From: a bacterium
GTDB lineage: Bacteria; Desulfobacterota; Binatia; UBA12015
Assembly: GCA_030430245.1 (NCBI GenBank)
Contig: JAUIFY010000028.1
Span: 1-33,219, forward strand
DNA length: 33,219 bases
Direction of reading: 5' to 3'
Each line of letters opens with the position of its first letter. The first letter of the stretch is position 1. Made by a program: the position numbers and the translations under genes. Positions 15,872 to 22,432 of this stretch are shown here, piece after piece. The notes under the pieces are model-generated. The model was given only the letters and a program-made list of their open reading frames with translations, was not told the origin of the DNA and made no database searches.

Positions 15872-15891
15872 CCGCCCACCCGGAGGGGCGG
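15872..15891 (-). terminator. Rho-independent terminator for the minus-strand cargo genes
   Basis: On the minus strand CCGCCC and GGGCGG form a 6-bp all-GC stem with an 8-base loop, followed by CTTTTG. It lies 235 bp past the stop of the small gene ending at 16126, in the right orientation to end transcription from the cargo genes. Confidence 0.55.
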
Positions 15892-15914
15892 AAGTTTCAG
15901 TGCGGGCAGTGGCT

Positions 15915-15931
15915 TGTATGGGACCCATACA
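15915..15931. repeat. Perfect 17-bp palindrome
   Basis: TGTATGGG-A-CCCATACA has perfect 8-bp arms around a single base. The size and symmetry fit an operator for a dimeric repressor, but no adjacent promoter is clear; TTTT follows on the plus strand. Confidence 0.5.
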
Positions 15932-16125
15932 TTTTGCCGCGCCCCCCTGGTGGTGAAGTCGGCCCCCCGCTGGCGATCCCCTCGCGGCTCGTGTGCCCAC
16001 GCGCGGGGGGCGCGGCTCTCGGGAAAACAGCCCCAGCGCAGCCGCCGAGCCAATCAGCCCGCCAACCGGGCGGACACAAGCGTGGATCTCAGCGCCGAGA
16101 TCCAAGGAGTCGGCCCCTTGCTCGG

Positions 16126-16470
16126 CTACCCGAACGCGCAGCTACAGCCCCGGCCCCGCGCCTCCCCGGGGCAATCGGCCTCCAGCTCGAGACCGTGACT
16201 GCGGAAGTGCGCCATGGTTTCGGAGTCGCCGGCTAGTAGGTGCCTGGAGAGCCCGGGCCCGTGTTCCACCCCGGCCGCAGCCGCTTCTACGAGACGGTCC
16301 CGGACGTCTCGGAGGACCAGCTCGAGGACGTCGTCGTCGACGGGGAGAACGTCCTTCAGCGCCTCCCTCGCGTTGTCGAGAGCCAAGTCAATGTGGAGCC
16401 GCGCGTTGCGCCGTGGGGCTCGTTCGACGGTGTCGCTGGCCACACCTGGAAACGAAATCACGGTCGCCAT
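16126..16470 (-). CDS. Small acidic protein, unknown
   Basis: A 114-residue protein, mostly helical and acidic in the middle (DIDLALDNAREALKDVLPVDDDVLELVLRDVRDRL pattern, about residues 27-60), with a C-terminal Cys-rich end (DCPGEARGRGCSCAFG). ATG 16470 has a GGAG ribosome site eight bases upstream. It lies 58 bp downstream of the secreted pseudo-protease gene on the same strand and is probably read from the same promoter. I recognise no family. Small acidic proteins in such elements can be anti-repressors, inhibitors or DNA mimics, but nothing here proves that. Confidence 0.6.
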   Translation of the reverse strand: MATVISFPGVASDTVERAPRRNARLHIDLALDNAREALKDVLPVDDDVLELVLRDVRDRLVEAAAAGVEHGPGLSRHLLAGDSETMAHFRSHGLELEADCPGEARGRGCSCAFG

Positions 16471-16528
16471 CTCAGGTCTCCCACTGGAGTTTCTAGCTGG
16501 GCCCGAATCCGCCCGGGGCCACTTCGGG

Positions 16529-17788
16529 TTAGTCGCTAAGCACGGCTTCCGTACAGCCCGAATACTGCGTGAACGTCTGCGACCTTCGGTCCCAGAAGTA
16601 GTGAATCGCGCCGGGCGCCCTGCACTCGGCACTCTCGCCGCCAGCCCGCTCGAAAGCAATGTCGGAGCAGCGCAGGAGCGCCATATGCGGCGACTGCGCC
16701 CAGTTGTAAGTCGTGCAGTTCCCTTGCCCGCCATTCACGAACTGAGCGTTCCCCGCGAAAGGAAAGGACGTGCTTCGGGAGGTTTGGAATGTGGTGCGAA
16801 GCTCCAGCACCTCCCCGGCGGTACTGCGGACATACGCCACCGCCTCATGCTCGACGAACGGCTCCACGAGCCCGAGGTTAAACGTGGCCGAAAAACCAGA
16901 CAGGAGAGGCGCTCCGGGGCGCGTAGCCCTGACATCCCCCCGGTCAGAGCAGCACGGGGCAGAAACTGCGTACTCGCCATTGATAAAAATCTCGACCAGC
17001 CGCTTAACCGAAGCCCCTGGCGTCGTCGTGTAGGTCCACCCCTGGAAAGCGATCACCCCGGCCTCTGTACCCTTAGGCCGCTCAAACACGCCCACGAGCC
17101 CACCCACGTGAGGGCTCGCTGTCGGCGTCGGTGTGGCCATCGGCGTTGGGGTTGGCCCAGGCACGCCCGGATAGATCGAATTCACGCCAGCAATGTCATC
17201 GGGCCGTGGGGTTTCAACGCCCGTGAACGGCCCGTTCATGATCGCGACGACGGTCTGCCCGTACTTCGTGGGGTCCTCGAGTCCCAGGACGAACCCGAGA
17301 AGATAAACCAGCTCCCGCCTGAGATCGCGGTCGCAGTCAAAGCCGACCACGCCAGGGCATCGGGGGTTCTCCCCTGAGAAGACGGCCCAAGCATCCAAGA
17401 AAGACGGCTCCTCAGGGAGGACCAGATCGAACTCAACCAGAGCTCCGGTTGTCGGGTTCTGACGGAAGATTGCCCCCTCGTTGCAGCTTCCGTTGAGTGA
17501 GAACTTCTCCCAGCCGACCGTGCTGATGCCGTCCTGGTGGTCGCACGCATCCGCTCCGTTGACGGGGGAGAACTCAAACCGGAACGTGCTCGCGACTGAA
17601 TTCCACTCCCCCGCCGCCGCTACGACCACCTGGTTGAACTCGTTTCCAAGCTGGAGGTTGAGAGTAGCCGTTGCATCTTCCCAGAAGACCGGCCCCGCAT
17701 CCCCCTGAAGCCGCCCGAAACCCAAAGCCGTCGCCGCAACGCCCAAGAGCGCCAGCGCGGCGAAGGTGGCGACACAGATCCTCCCCAT
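16529..17788 (-). CDS. Secreted matrixin-like pseudo-protease with Ig-like C-terminal domain
   Basis: A 419-residue exported protein. The signal peptide is about residues 1-24 (CVATFAALALLGVAATALG). The next domain (about 30-207) looks like a matrixin/metzincin: an N-terminal W-strand-AAAGEWNS pattern, a helix ending LLGFVLGLEDP, a Met-turn region around Met184, and the closing DDIAGVNSIYPG. Yet the zinc site HExxHxxGxxH is replaced (Tyr162, Leu163, Phe166, Asp172), so it cannot bind zinc in the usual way. A Pro/Thr linker (207-226) leads to a second domain with GVFERP, IAFQGWTY, a CCSDRGDV segment and SGFSATFNLGL, resembling small bacterial Ig-like 'GWxxD' domains. A binding or decoy role outside the cell is plausible. 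It is the cargo gene at the right end of the element. Confidence 0.75.
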   Translation of the reverse strand: MGRICVATFAALALLGVAATALGFGRLQGDAGPVFWEDATATLNLQLGNEFNQVVVAAAGEWNSVASTFRFEFSPVNGADACDHQDGISTVGWEKFSLNGSCNEGAIFRQNPTTGALVEFDLVLPEEPSFLDAWAVFSGENPRCPGVVGFDCDRDLRRELVYLLGFVLGLEDPTKYGQTVVAIMNGPFTGVETPRPDDIAGVNSIYPGVPGPTPTPMATPTPTASPHVGGLVGVFERPKGTEAGVIAFQGWTYTTTPGASVKRLVEIFINGEYAVSAPCCSDRGDVRATRPGAPLLSGFSATFNLGLVEPFVEHEAVAYVRSTAGEVLELRTTFQTSRSTSFPFAGNAQFVNGGQGNCTTYNWAQSPHMALLRCSDIAFERAGGESAECRAPGAIHYFWDRRSQTFTQYSGCTEAVLSD

Positions 17789-17797
17789 CCCTCGGCT

Positions 17798-17826
17798 CTA
17801 ATGCCCCGAGTGCCTCATCGGGTCAA
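17798..17826 (-). promoter_or_regulatory. Candidate promoter for the secreted cargo gene
   Basis: On the minus strand TTGACC (17826-17821, 5/6) and CATTAG (17803-17798, 3/6) are 17 bp apart. Transcription would begin about 3 bases before ATG 17788, again giving almost no leader. The weak -10 limits confidence. Confidence 0.35.
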
Positions 17827-17833
17827 ATCTGCC

Positions 17834-17885
17834 TCGGGTGCCGCTTGGGTACCAACTCTGACGGCCTGGGTACCACTGGGGTACC
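17834..17885 (+). repeat. Right-end GGGTACC cluster, candidate integrase arm sites
   Basis: Four half-sites start at 17836 (GGGTGCC), 17847, 17868 and 17879, spaced 11, 21 and 11 bp, which is one, two and one helical turns, all in the same orientation. They match the pair at the left end. This is the arrangement expected of arm-type sites bound by a tyrosine integrase. Confidence 0.6.
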
Positions 17886-17904
17886 AGAGCGCCGCTTCCG
17901 CCCG

Positions 17905-17929
17905 GTGCAGCCTCGTGCATCCCCGTGCA
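17905..17929 (+). repeat. Three GTGCA repeats at exact 10-bp spacing
   Basis: GTGCA occurs at 17905, 17915 and 17925, between the GGGTACC cluster and the candidate core. Short phased direct repeats at this place resemble excisionase-binding sites of the right attachment region, and the element encodes two excisionase-like proteins. The assignment is inferential. Confidence 0.4.
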
Positions 17930-17956
17930 GCTAATCCCTCGATGGATTGGGCAGTT

Positions 17957-17966
17957 AGCGATTCCC
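17957..17966 (+). repeat. Candidate attR core (AGCGATTCCC)
   Basis: Identical to 9773-9782 and about 60 bp ahead of the HtrA start codon. It lies outside the arm-like repeats, as a core should. No tRNA or other gene end is present, so the target would be an intergenic site. Confidence 0.45.
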
Positions 17967-18025
17967 ACATGCAGGCCCCCGCACCCGTGTGCACCCCGGT
18001 GCCGCCACCCGTATGCATCTCTTCC

Positions 18026-19471
18026 ATGAATGCACGCTCGCGTCGTCGGATCGCGGTCCTCGTCCTCGCCGGCCTCCTCGCCCTGGGCTCCGGCCCGGCG
18101 GGTGCCAGCACGAAGCTCACCACTCTGAGCGACGCCACCGAGGATCTCGTCGCTCAGGTTCAGCCCGGCGTCGTGCAGGTTCTCGCCACGGGCTACGGCC
18201 CGGGCGGGCCGGGCGGGCCCGGGCCGCTGGCGTCCGCCTCCACCGGCAGCCTCCTCACGACGCAACGGTCGACCGGCTCGGGCGTGATCATCGATCCCGA
18301 CGGCTACATCGTCACGAACGCCCACGTGATCGGCGGCGCGCAGAAGGTGCACGTCGTCCTGCCCCACGAGAAGAAGCGCAACGGCCAGAAGCGATCGATC
18401 GTCCGGCCGCGGGGACAGCAGGTGGAAGCGGAGGTCGTCGGACTCGACCGCGAAACCGACCTCGCCGTCCTGAAGGTCGACCGCACCGGACTTCCCGCCG
18501 TCGAGATCGGCGACTCGGACGATCTCCGCACCGGCGAGATCGTGCTCGCGATCGGCAGCCCGATGGGGCTCGGGGGATCCGTTTCTCTCGGCGTCGTGAG
18601 CGCCCTCGGCCGTCAGCGCGGGCCCGAGGATCCGATGGTCTTCATCCAGACCGACGCGCCCATCAACCCGGGCCACAGCGGCGGCGCGCTCGTCGACACG
18701 GAAGGTCGCCTGGTCGGGATCAACACGTTCATCCTCTCGCACTCGGGCGGGAGCGAAGGGATTGGCTTCGCCGCACCGAGCAACATCGTCGAGGCCGTCT
18801 ACGTTCAGCTCAAGGAGAACGGACGGGTGCGCCGCGGCAACATCGGCGCCTTTCCGCAGACGATCACGCCGCTCCTCGCCGAGGCGCTCTCCCTGGAGCG
18901 CGACCGGGGCGTCGTCCTCGGAGACGTCGAGCCGAACGGCCCCGCCGAGGCCGCGGGTCTCGAGATCGGGGACATCGTGCTCAAGCTGAACGGCAAGCCG
19001 ATGGAGAACGGTCGTCAGCTCGAGGTGAACGTCTATCAGTACGCTCCCGGGGAAGTGATCGAGCTCGAGATCGAGCGCGATGGAAAGCAGTCGACCGAGT
19101 ACGTCGCGGTGCGCGAGCGCGAGGGCGAACCCGAGCGCATCGCCGAGATGGTCCGTCCCGAGAAGAACCTCGTGCCCGGCCTGGGCATTCTCGGAATCGA
19201 GATCGACAGCGAGGTTTCGAAGCACCTGCCACCACTCCGGATTCCCCGGGGCGTCGCCGTCGCGGGTCGAGCGGCGGACGGACCTCTCTACGAGATGCCG
19301 CTCCTTCCCGGCGACGTGATCATCTCGATCGACGGCACCGACATCGTGACTCTCGAGCAGCTGCGCGAAGAGATCGAGAAGCTTCCCGGCGGAGAGGCCT
19401 CCGTCCTGCAGGTGCAACGCGGGAACGGGCTGGTCTTCGTCGCCTTCGAAGCCAAGCGCAAGCCGCGGTAG
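18026..19471 (+). CDS. HtrA/DegP-type periplasmic serine protease
   Basis: A 481-residue S1C protease for periplasmic protein quality control. The signal peptide is about residues 1-27 (RIAVLVLAGLLALG...AGA-S). A Gly/Pro-rich loop (57-68) precedes the trypsin-like domain with His100 (IVTNAHVIGG), Asp145 (DRETDLAVLKVD) and Ser218 in PINPGHSGGAL; the family usually has GNSGG here, so His217 is a mild variation. Two PDZ domains follow (about 265-365, with GVVLGDVEPNGPAEAAGLEIGD, and about 395-475, with LYEMPLLPGDVIISIDG). ATG 18026 sets the signal peptide; the frame upstream to 17801 crosses the element end and is rejected. It is 16 bp short of being adjacent to nothing else: the next gene, a lipoprotein, starts 114 bp downstream on the same strand. 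Confidence 0.95.
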   Translation: MNARSRRRIAVLVLAGLLALGSGPAGASTKLTTLSDATEDLVAQVQPGVVQVLATGYGPGGPGGPGPLASASTGSLLTTQRSTGSGVIIDPDGYIVTNAHVIGGAQKVHVVLPHEKKRNGQKRSIVRPRGQQVEAEVVGLDRETDLAVLKVDRTGLPAVEIGDSDDLRTGEIVLAIGSPMGLGGSVSLGVVSALGRQRGPEDPMVFIQTDAPINPGHSGGALVDTEGRLVGINTFILSHSGGSEGIGFAAPSNIVEAVYVQLKENGRVRRGNIGAFPQTITPLLAEALSLERDRGVVLGDVEPNGPAEAAGLEIGDIVLKLNGKPMENGRQLEVNVYQYAPGEVIELEIERDGKQSTEYVAVREREGEPERIAEMVRPEKNLVPGLGILGIEIDSEVSKHLPPLRIPRGVAVAGRAADGPLYEMPLLPGDVIISIDGTDIVTLEQLREEIEKLPGGEASVLQVQRGNGLVFVAFEAKRKPR

Positions 19472-19585
19472 GATCTCGGGCGGCGCGTGGGGTCGCCAGC
19501 CTTCTCGGGCCATCGGCGAATGATCGCCGCCTCCGCTTGTCGTCGCTGCACCTTCCCCTCATCATGCGGCCTCGGGGGACGGGGC

Positions 19586-21316
19586 ATGGTTGGAGAGGTA
19601 TCGTCTCGGATCGCTGCGGCCGCACTGTCGGTTCTGGTCGGTGCGAGTGTCTCGAGCAGTTGCGGCGACTCGGCCCATGAGGGCCGGCCGATGACGGCAG
19701 TCGACGCGGCGTCGATGCTGGAAGACAACGTCACGAAGAACGTGACCCGGATTCGCGTCGTCGCGACCGACGCGTCGGGGCGCGTGCTCTCCACCGAGAC
19801 CCTGACGCGGCACGCCGCCGCCGAGTTCCACGTGCTCACCGAGGCCGCGACGGTGGAGCTCGGTCTGCTGACCCCGGCCGGCGAACGGGTCGGCGTGATC
19901 CTCTTCGAGCCTGAAGGCGAGGAGATGAGCCTCATGCTGCCGGGCGCCGGAATGTCGCCCTACGAGGTTCTCAAGCTCGACATCGCGATCAACGCGGATC
20001 TGTGGGACACCGAGCCGCGGCTCATGGCGGCCGGACTCGGGTTCTCCAACATCATCGGAGTGGAGGGCGTCGTCGGGACGGGGGCTGCGAGCCAGGCGGC
20101 GGCCATCGAAGCCGGAGCATGCTGGAACATCGTGACCGGCTGTGGTGACGTGACCCCGGGGGTGGCCAACCATACCTCGGCGGTTTCGCCTCGGGTCGTC
20201 GAGGCCGTATGGGGTCCGCCCGCCGTGGCGAACGCGGGAGGCATGCCACTCGAGTTCTCCTGGCCGGCCTTGCTCAGCACGGTCCAGGGCACGGACTTCC
20301 TCGTCACGCTCAACGACGGCAGCCAGGTGTTGGCGGACGTGGCAGCTTCGTCGCCCAACTCCGACTACAACGAGCGCGCCGTGATGGTGCTGTTCGGTCC
20401 GTTCGGAAACCGCTTGGAGTTGAGCGATCCCGACGTCCGCTATCCGGTGACGATCGAGGTGGTCGCGGACGACACCCCGATGATGTTGATCGCTCCCGAC
20501 GGCTCGTTGAGGTCGGCCGTCGGTCTATCCGCCGAGGCGCCGGGTTCGCCGTATCACACGCCCGGAAACGGGCCGCGTCTCGCCGGCGCCAAGCTGAGCG
20601 TCATGTCGGCCGTGGGCGACGGCGGCCCTCCTGGATTCACGAACTTCACGCCGAACGACGGCATCGCGCTGTACGGCGACGACGCGGAGTATCGTCTTCG
20701 CGTGTACACCACGGGGGGCTACACCCCGGACGGAGTGCTCGGCCTCAAGCCGAACCAATACGACAACTTCTTCCAAGTGCAGCTGACGAACGGCGCGGGT
20801 GAGATCGTGCCGTTGCTCGAGGCCGGCCGGCCGTACGTCGTCGACGGGAGCACCGTCGAGGTGGTCGGCCTCGCCGAGCTCGGCCAGCCGGGGCAGGTTC
20901 TGGACGGAAACGATTGCTACGGCGACGACAAGGACAACCAGATCGACATCATCCTGAAGGGGGATGTCGAGGCGATGCGGAAGGTAACCGGCGTACGCGT
21001 CCCCTCGGAGGAACCGGCCGGCGAGCACACCGCCGACGGATACTGGCAGTTCTACAACCCGGGCGGCCCGGGCAACGATCCCAGCGAGGGTGTCACGTAC
21101 AGCCAGGGCAGCCCGGACCACACGGTCCCGGTCCTGATCGCGATCGACGACCCGATGACCGTGACGTACATCGACCTGCGGATCCCGACCGGGGCCGCGG
21201 CCGGCGCTTCGCCCGTTGCAAGCGCAGCCCGGACGCTGCCGGCACGCACTACTTCGGCTGATGCACGAGTCACCGCACGCCCTCCCCGAGCCGCACACGC
21301 GACGCTAGGGTGGTGA
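19586..21316 (+). CDS. Large lipoprotein of unknown function
   Basis: A 576-residue exported lipoprotein. The N-terminus MVGEVSSRIAAAALSVLVGASVSSSCGDS has a hydrophobic core and a lipobox ending at the cysteine near residue 26. The mature part is acidic and beta-rich with several Pro/Gly-rich strands and loops (AVWGPPAVANAGG, PDGSLRSAVG, NGPRLAGAKLSV). One segment, GNDCYGDDKDNQIDIILKGD, is calcium-site-like but matches no named motif. ATG 19586 gives the signal sequence; the frame upstream to 19487 adds only unstructured residues. I recognise no family. The C-terminal 40 residues are low-complexity and basic. It follows the HtrA gene in the same direction, but 114 bp apart, so coexpression is possible and not shown. 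Confidence 0.7.
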   Translation: MVGEVSSRIAAAALSVLVGASVSSSCGDSAHEGRPMTAVDAASMLEDNVTKNVTRIRVVATDASGRVLSTETLTRHAAAEFHVLTEAATVELGLLTPAGERVGVILFEPEGEEMSLMLPGAGMSPYEVLKLDIAINADLWDTEPRLMAAGLGFSNIIGVEGVVGTGAASQAAAIEAGACWNIVTGCGDVTPGVANHTSAVSPRVVEAVWGPPAVANAGGMPLEFSWPALLSTVQGTDFLVTLNDGSQVLADVAASSPNSDYNERAVMVLFGPFGNRLELSDPDVRYPVTIEVVADDTPMMLIAPDGSLRSAVGLSAEAPGSPYHTPGNGPRLAGAKLSVMSAVGDGGPPGFTNFTPNDGIALYGDDAEYRLRVYTTGGYTPDGVLGLKPNQYDNFFQVQLTNGAGEIVPLLEAGRPYVVDGSTVEVVGLAELGQPGQVLDGNDCYGDDKDNQIDIILKGDVEAMRKVTGVRVPSEEPAGEHTADGYWQFYNPGGPGNDPSEGVTYSQGSPDHTVPVLIAIDDPMTVTYIDLRIPTGAAAGASPVASAARTLPARTTSADARVTARPPRAAHATLGW

Positions 21317-21394
21317 CCGCTCCCGTGGATCGGTGCGCTCGGCGGCGATGCGTCCCACATCGCCGTGATGGGCGGCAGCGTCGGCCGCGTCCGA

Positions 21395-22351
21395 TCACGC
21401 CAGTCCGGCGTCCTCCGCCAGTCCGAGCATCAAGTTCAGATTCTGCACGGCGGCGCCGGCGGCGCCCTTGCCCAGGTTGTCGAGAAGGCCCATGACCAGA
21501 ACGTGACCGTCCGGGTGCGTGACCACGTGGAGCTCGACCCGGTTCGTGTCGTTGCAGATCCGTGGGTCGAACGTTCGCTCGTCGGAAGAATAGGGCTCCG
21601 CATACGGCGCGACCCGGACGAAGCGTTCTGCGGCGTATCGGTCCGCGAGCACACCGTGCACGCGCTTCCCGGTCGCACCGGCCGAGAGGATGCCCCGATG
21701 AAGGGGCATCTCCACCCGCATGCCACAGCGGTACGGCCCCACGGACGGAATGAAGTGAGGCGGCGCCGCGAGCTTCGAGTACTTCGTCATCTCCGGGGCG
21801 TGCTTGTGCGCTCTCTCCATCGCGTACGGCGCCTCGTACGGAAGCCCCGCGAGGTCGTTCGCCGGGTTCTCCCACTTCTCGATCAAGGACTTGCCGCCAC
21901 CGGTGTAGCCCGACAATCCGTGCACCGTCACCGGTGCCTCGGGAGCGAGGAGCCCTTCGTCCACGAGGGGCCGCAACGCCAGCACGACCGACGTCGGCCA
22001 ACACCCGGGGTTCGAGACGCGTCGGCTGGCGACGATGGCCTCGCGCTGCGCGGGATCCATCTCGGGCAGCCCGTACTCCCAACCCTCCGCCACGCGATGC
22101 GCGGTGCTCGCATCGACGACCCGGGTCGTGTCGTTCTCGATGAGCCCGATCGCCTCCCGCGCCGCGTCGTCCGGGAGACACAGCACGACGAGATCGGCTC
22201 GATTCAGCAGGTCGCGACGCACGTCGAGATCCTTCCGCCGCGACTCGTCGGGCTCGAGCAGCTCGAGATCTCCGCGCGGAGCCAGCCACTCCCGGATGCG
22301 AAGCCCCGTCGTTCCGACGTGTCCATCGATGAAGACCCGTGGCCGGCTCAT
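21395..22351 (-). CDS. argC: N-acetyl-gamma-glutamyl-phosphate reductase, short type
   Basis: A 318-residue enzyme that reduces N-acetyl-glutamyl phosphate to the semialdehyde with NADPH in arginine synthesis. The nucleotide-binding start is VFIDGHVGTTGLRI (6-19), the catalytic cysteine is Cys117 in SNPGCWPTS, and GLSGYTGGGKSLIE (about 145-158) and the C-terminal DNLGKGAAGAAVQN are typical of the family. The length and the GHVGTTG form mark the shorter 'type 2' ArgC rather than the 340-residue form. It lies alone, divergent from nothing closely linked, with the DUF763 gene ending 81 bp upstream on the same strand. No other arginine gene is in the window. Confidence 0.95.
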   Translation of the reverse strand: MSRPRVFIDGHVGTTGLRIREWLAPRGDLELLEPDESRRKDLDVRRDLLNRADLVVLCLPDDAAREAIGLIENDTTRVVDASTAHRVAEGWEYGLPEMDPAQREAIVASRRVSNPGCWPTSVVLALRPLVDEGLLAPEAPVTVHGLSGYTGGGKSLIEKWENPANDLAGLPYEAPYAMERAHKHAPEMTKYSKLAAPPHFIPSVGPYRCGMRVEMPLHRGILSAGATGKRVHGVLADRYAAERFVRVAPYAEPYSSDERTFDPRICNDTNRVELHVVTHPDGHVLVMGLLDNLGKGAAGAAVQNLNLMLGLAEDAGLA

Positions 22352-22432
22352 GCGCCCATAGTGGCAAGCGGGGCCCGGCTCCCGCCACCCCCTCCGCCCG
22401 GGTTTCCACGAGTGTCGCCGCGGGCCGGGAGC

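Larger units (their letters stand above)
15632..16125. other. Structured non-coding segment of the element
   Basis: About 490 bp with no convincing gene. It holds a hairpin with a T-run on the minus strand, a perfect 17-bp palindrome at 15915-15931, and TATGGGACCC twice (15710-15719 and 15917-15926), each followed within about 20 bp by GCCGC. C- and G-runs near 15940-16015 can pair locally. A small RNA, packaging signal or regulatory site is possible, but nothing identifies it. Confidence 0.45.
9773..17966. mobile_element. Phage-satellite-like integrated element (int-xis-primase-VapE-ori)
   Basis: An 8.2-kb insertion between two divergent chromosomal genes. It holds a tyrosine integrase at the left end, a zinc-finger protein, two excisionase-like HTH proteins, a CHC2/Toprim primase, a VapE-type helicase, an iteron array, small unknown genes and a secreted cargo protein. 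Bounds are the 10-bp shared sequence AGCGATTCCC (9773-9782 and 17957-17966), with GGGTACC repeat clusters just inside each end. No structural, packaging or conjugation genes are seen, and visible GC is lower than in the flanks. The plan resembles PICI or P4-like satellites. Exact ends are tentative. Confidence 0.78.

Noticed and set aside
15709-16053. Several overlapping small frames in 15632-16125
   Set aside because: They are present on both strands, with no ribosome sites, no family pattern and arginine/proline-rich composition typical of GC-rich non-coding DNA.
17801-18025. Upstream extension of the HtrA frame
   Set aside because: It crosses the element end, encodes no signal peptide or domain, and the true signal peptide begins at 18026.
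21317-21394. Possible terminator after the large lipoprotein gene
   Set aside because: No stable hairpin followed by a T-run could be found in the 78 bp between the convergent genes.
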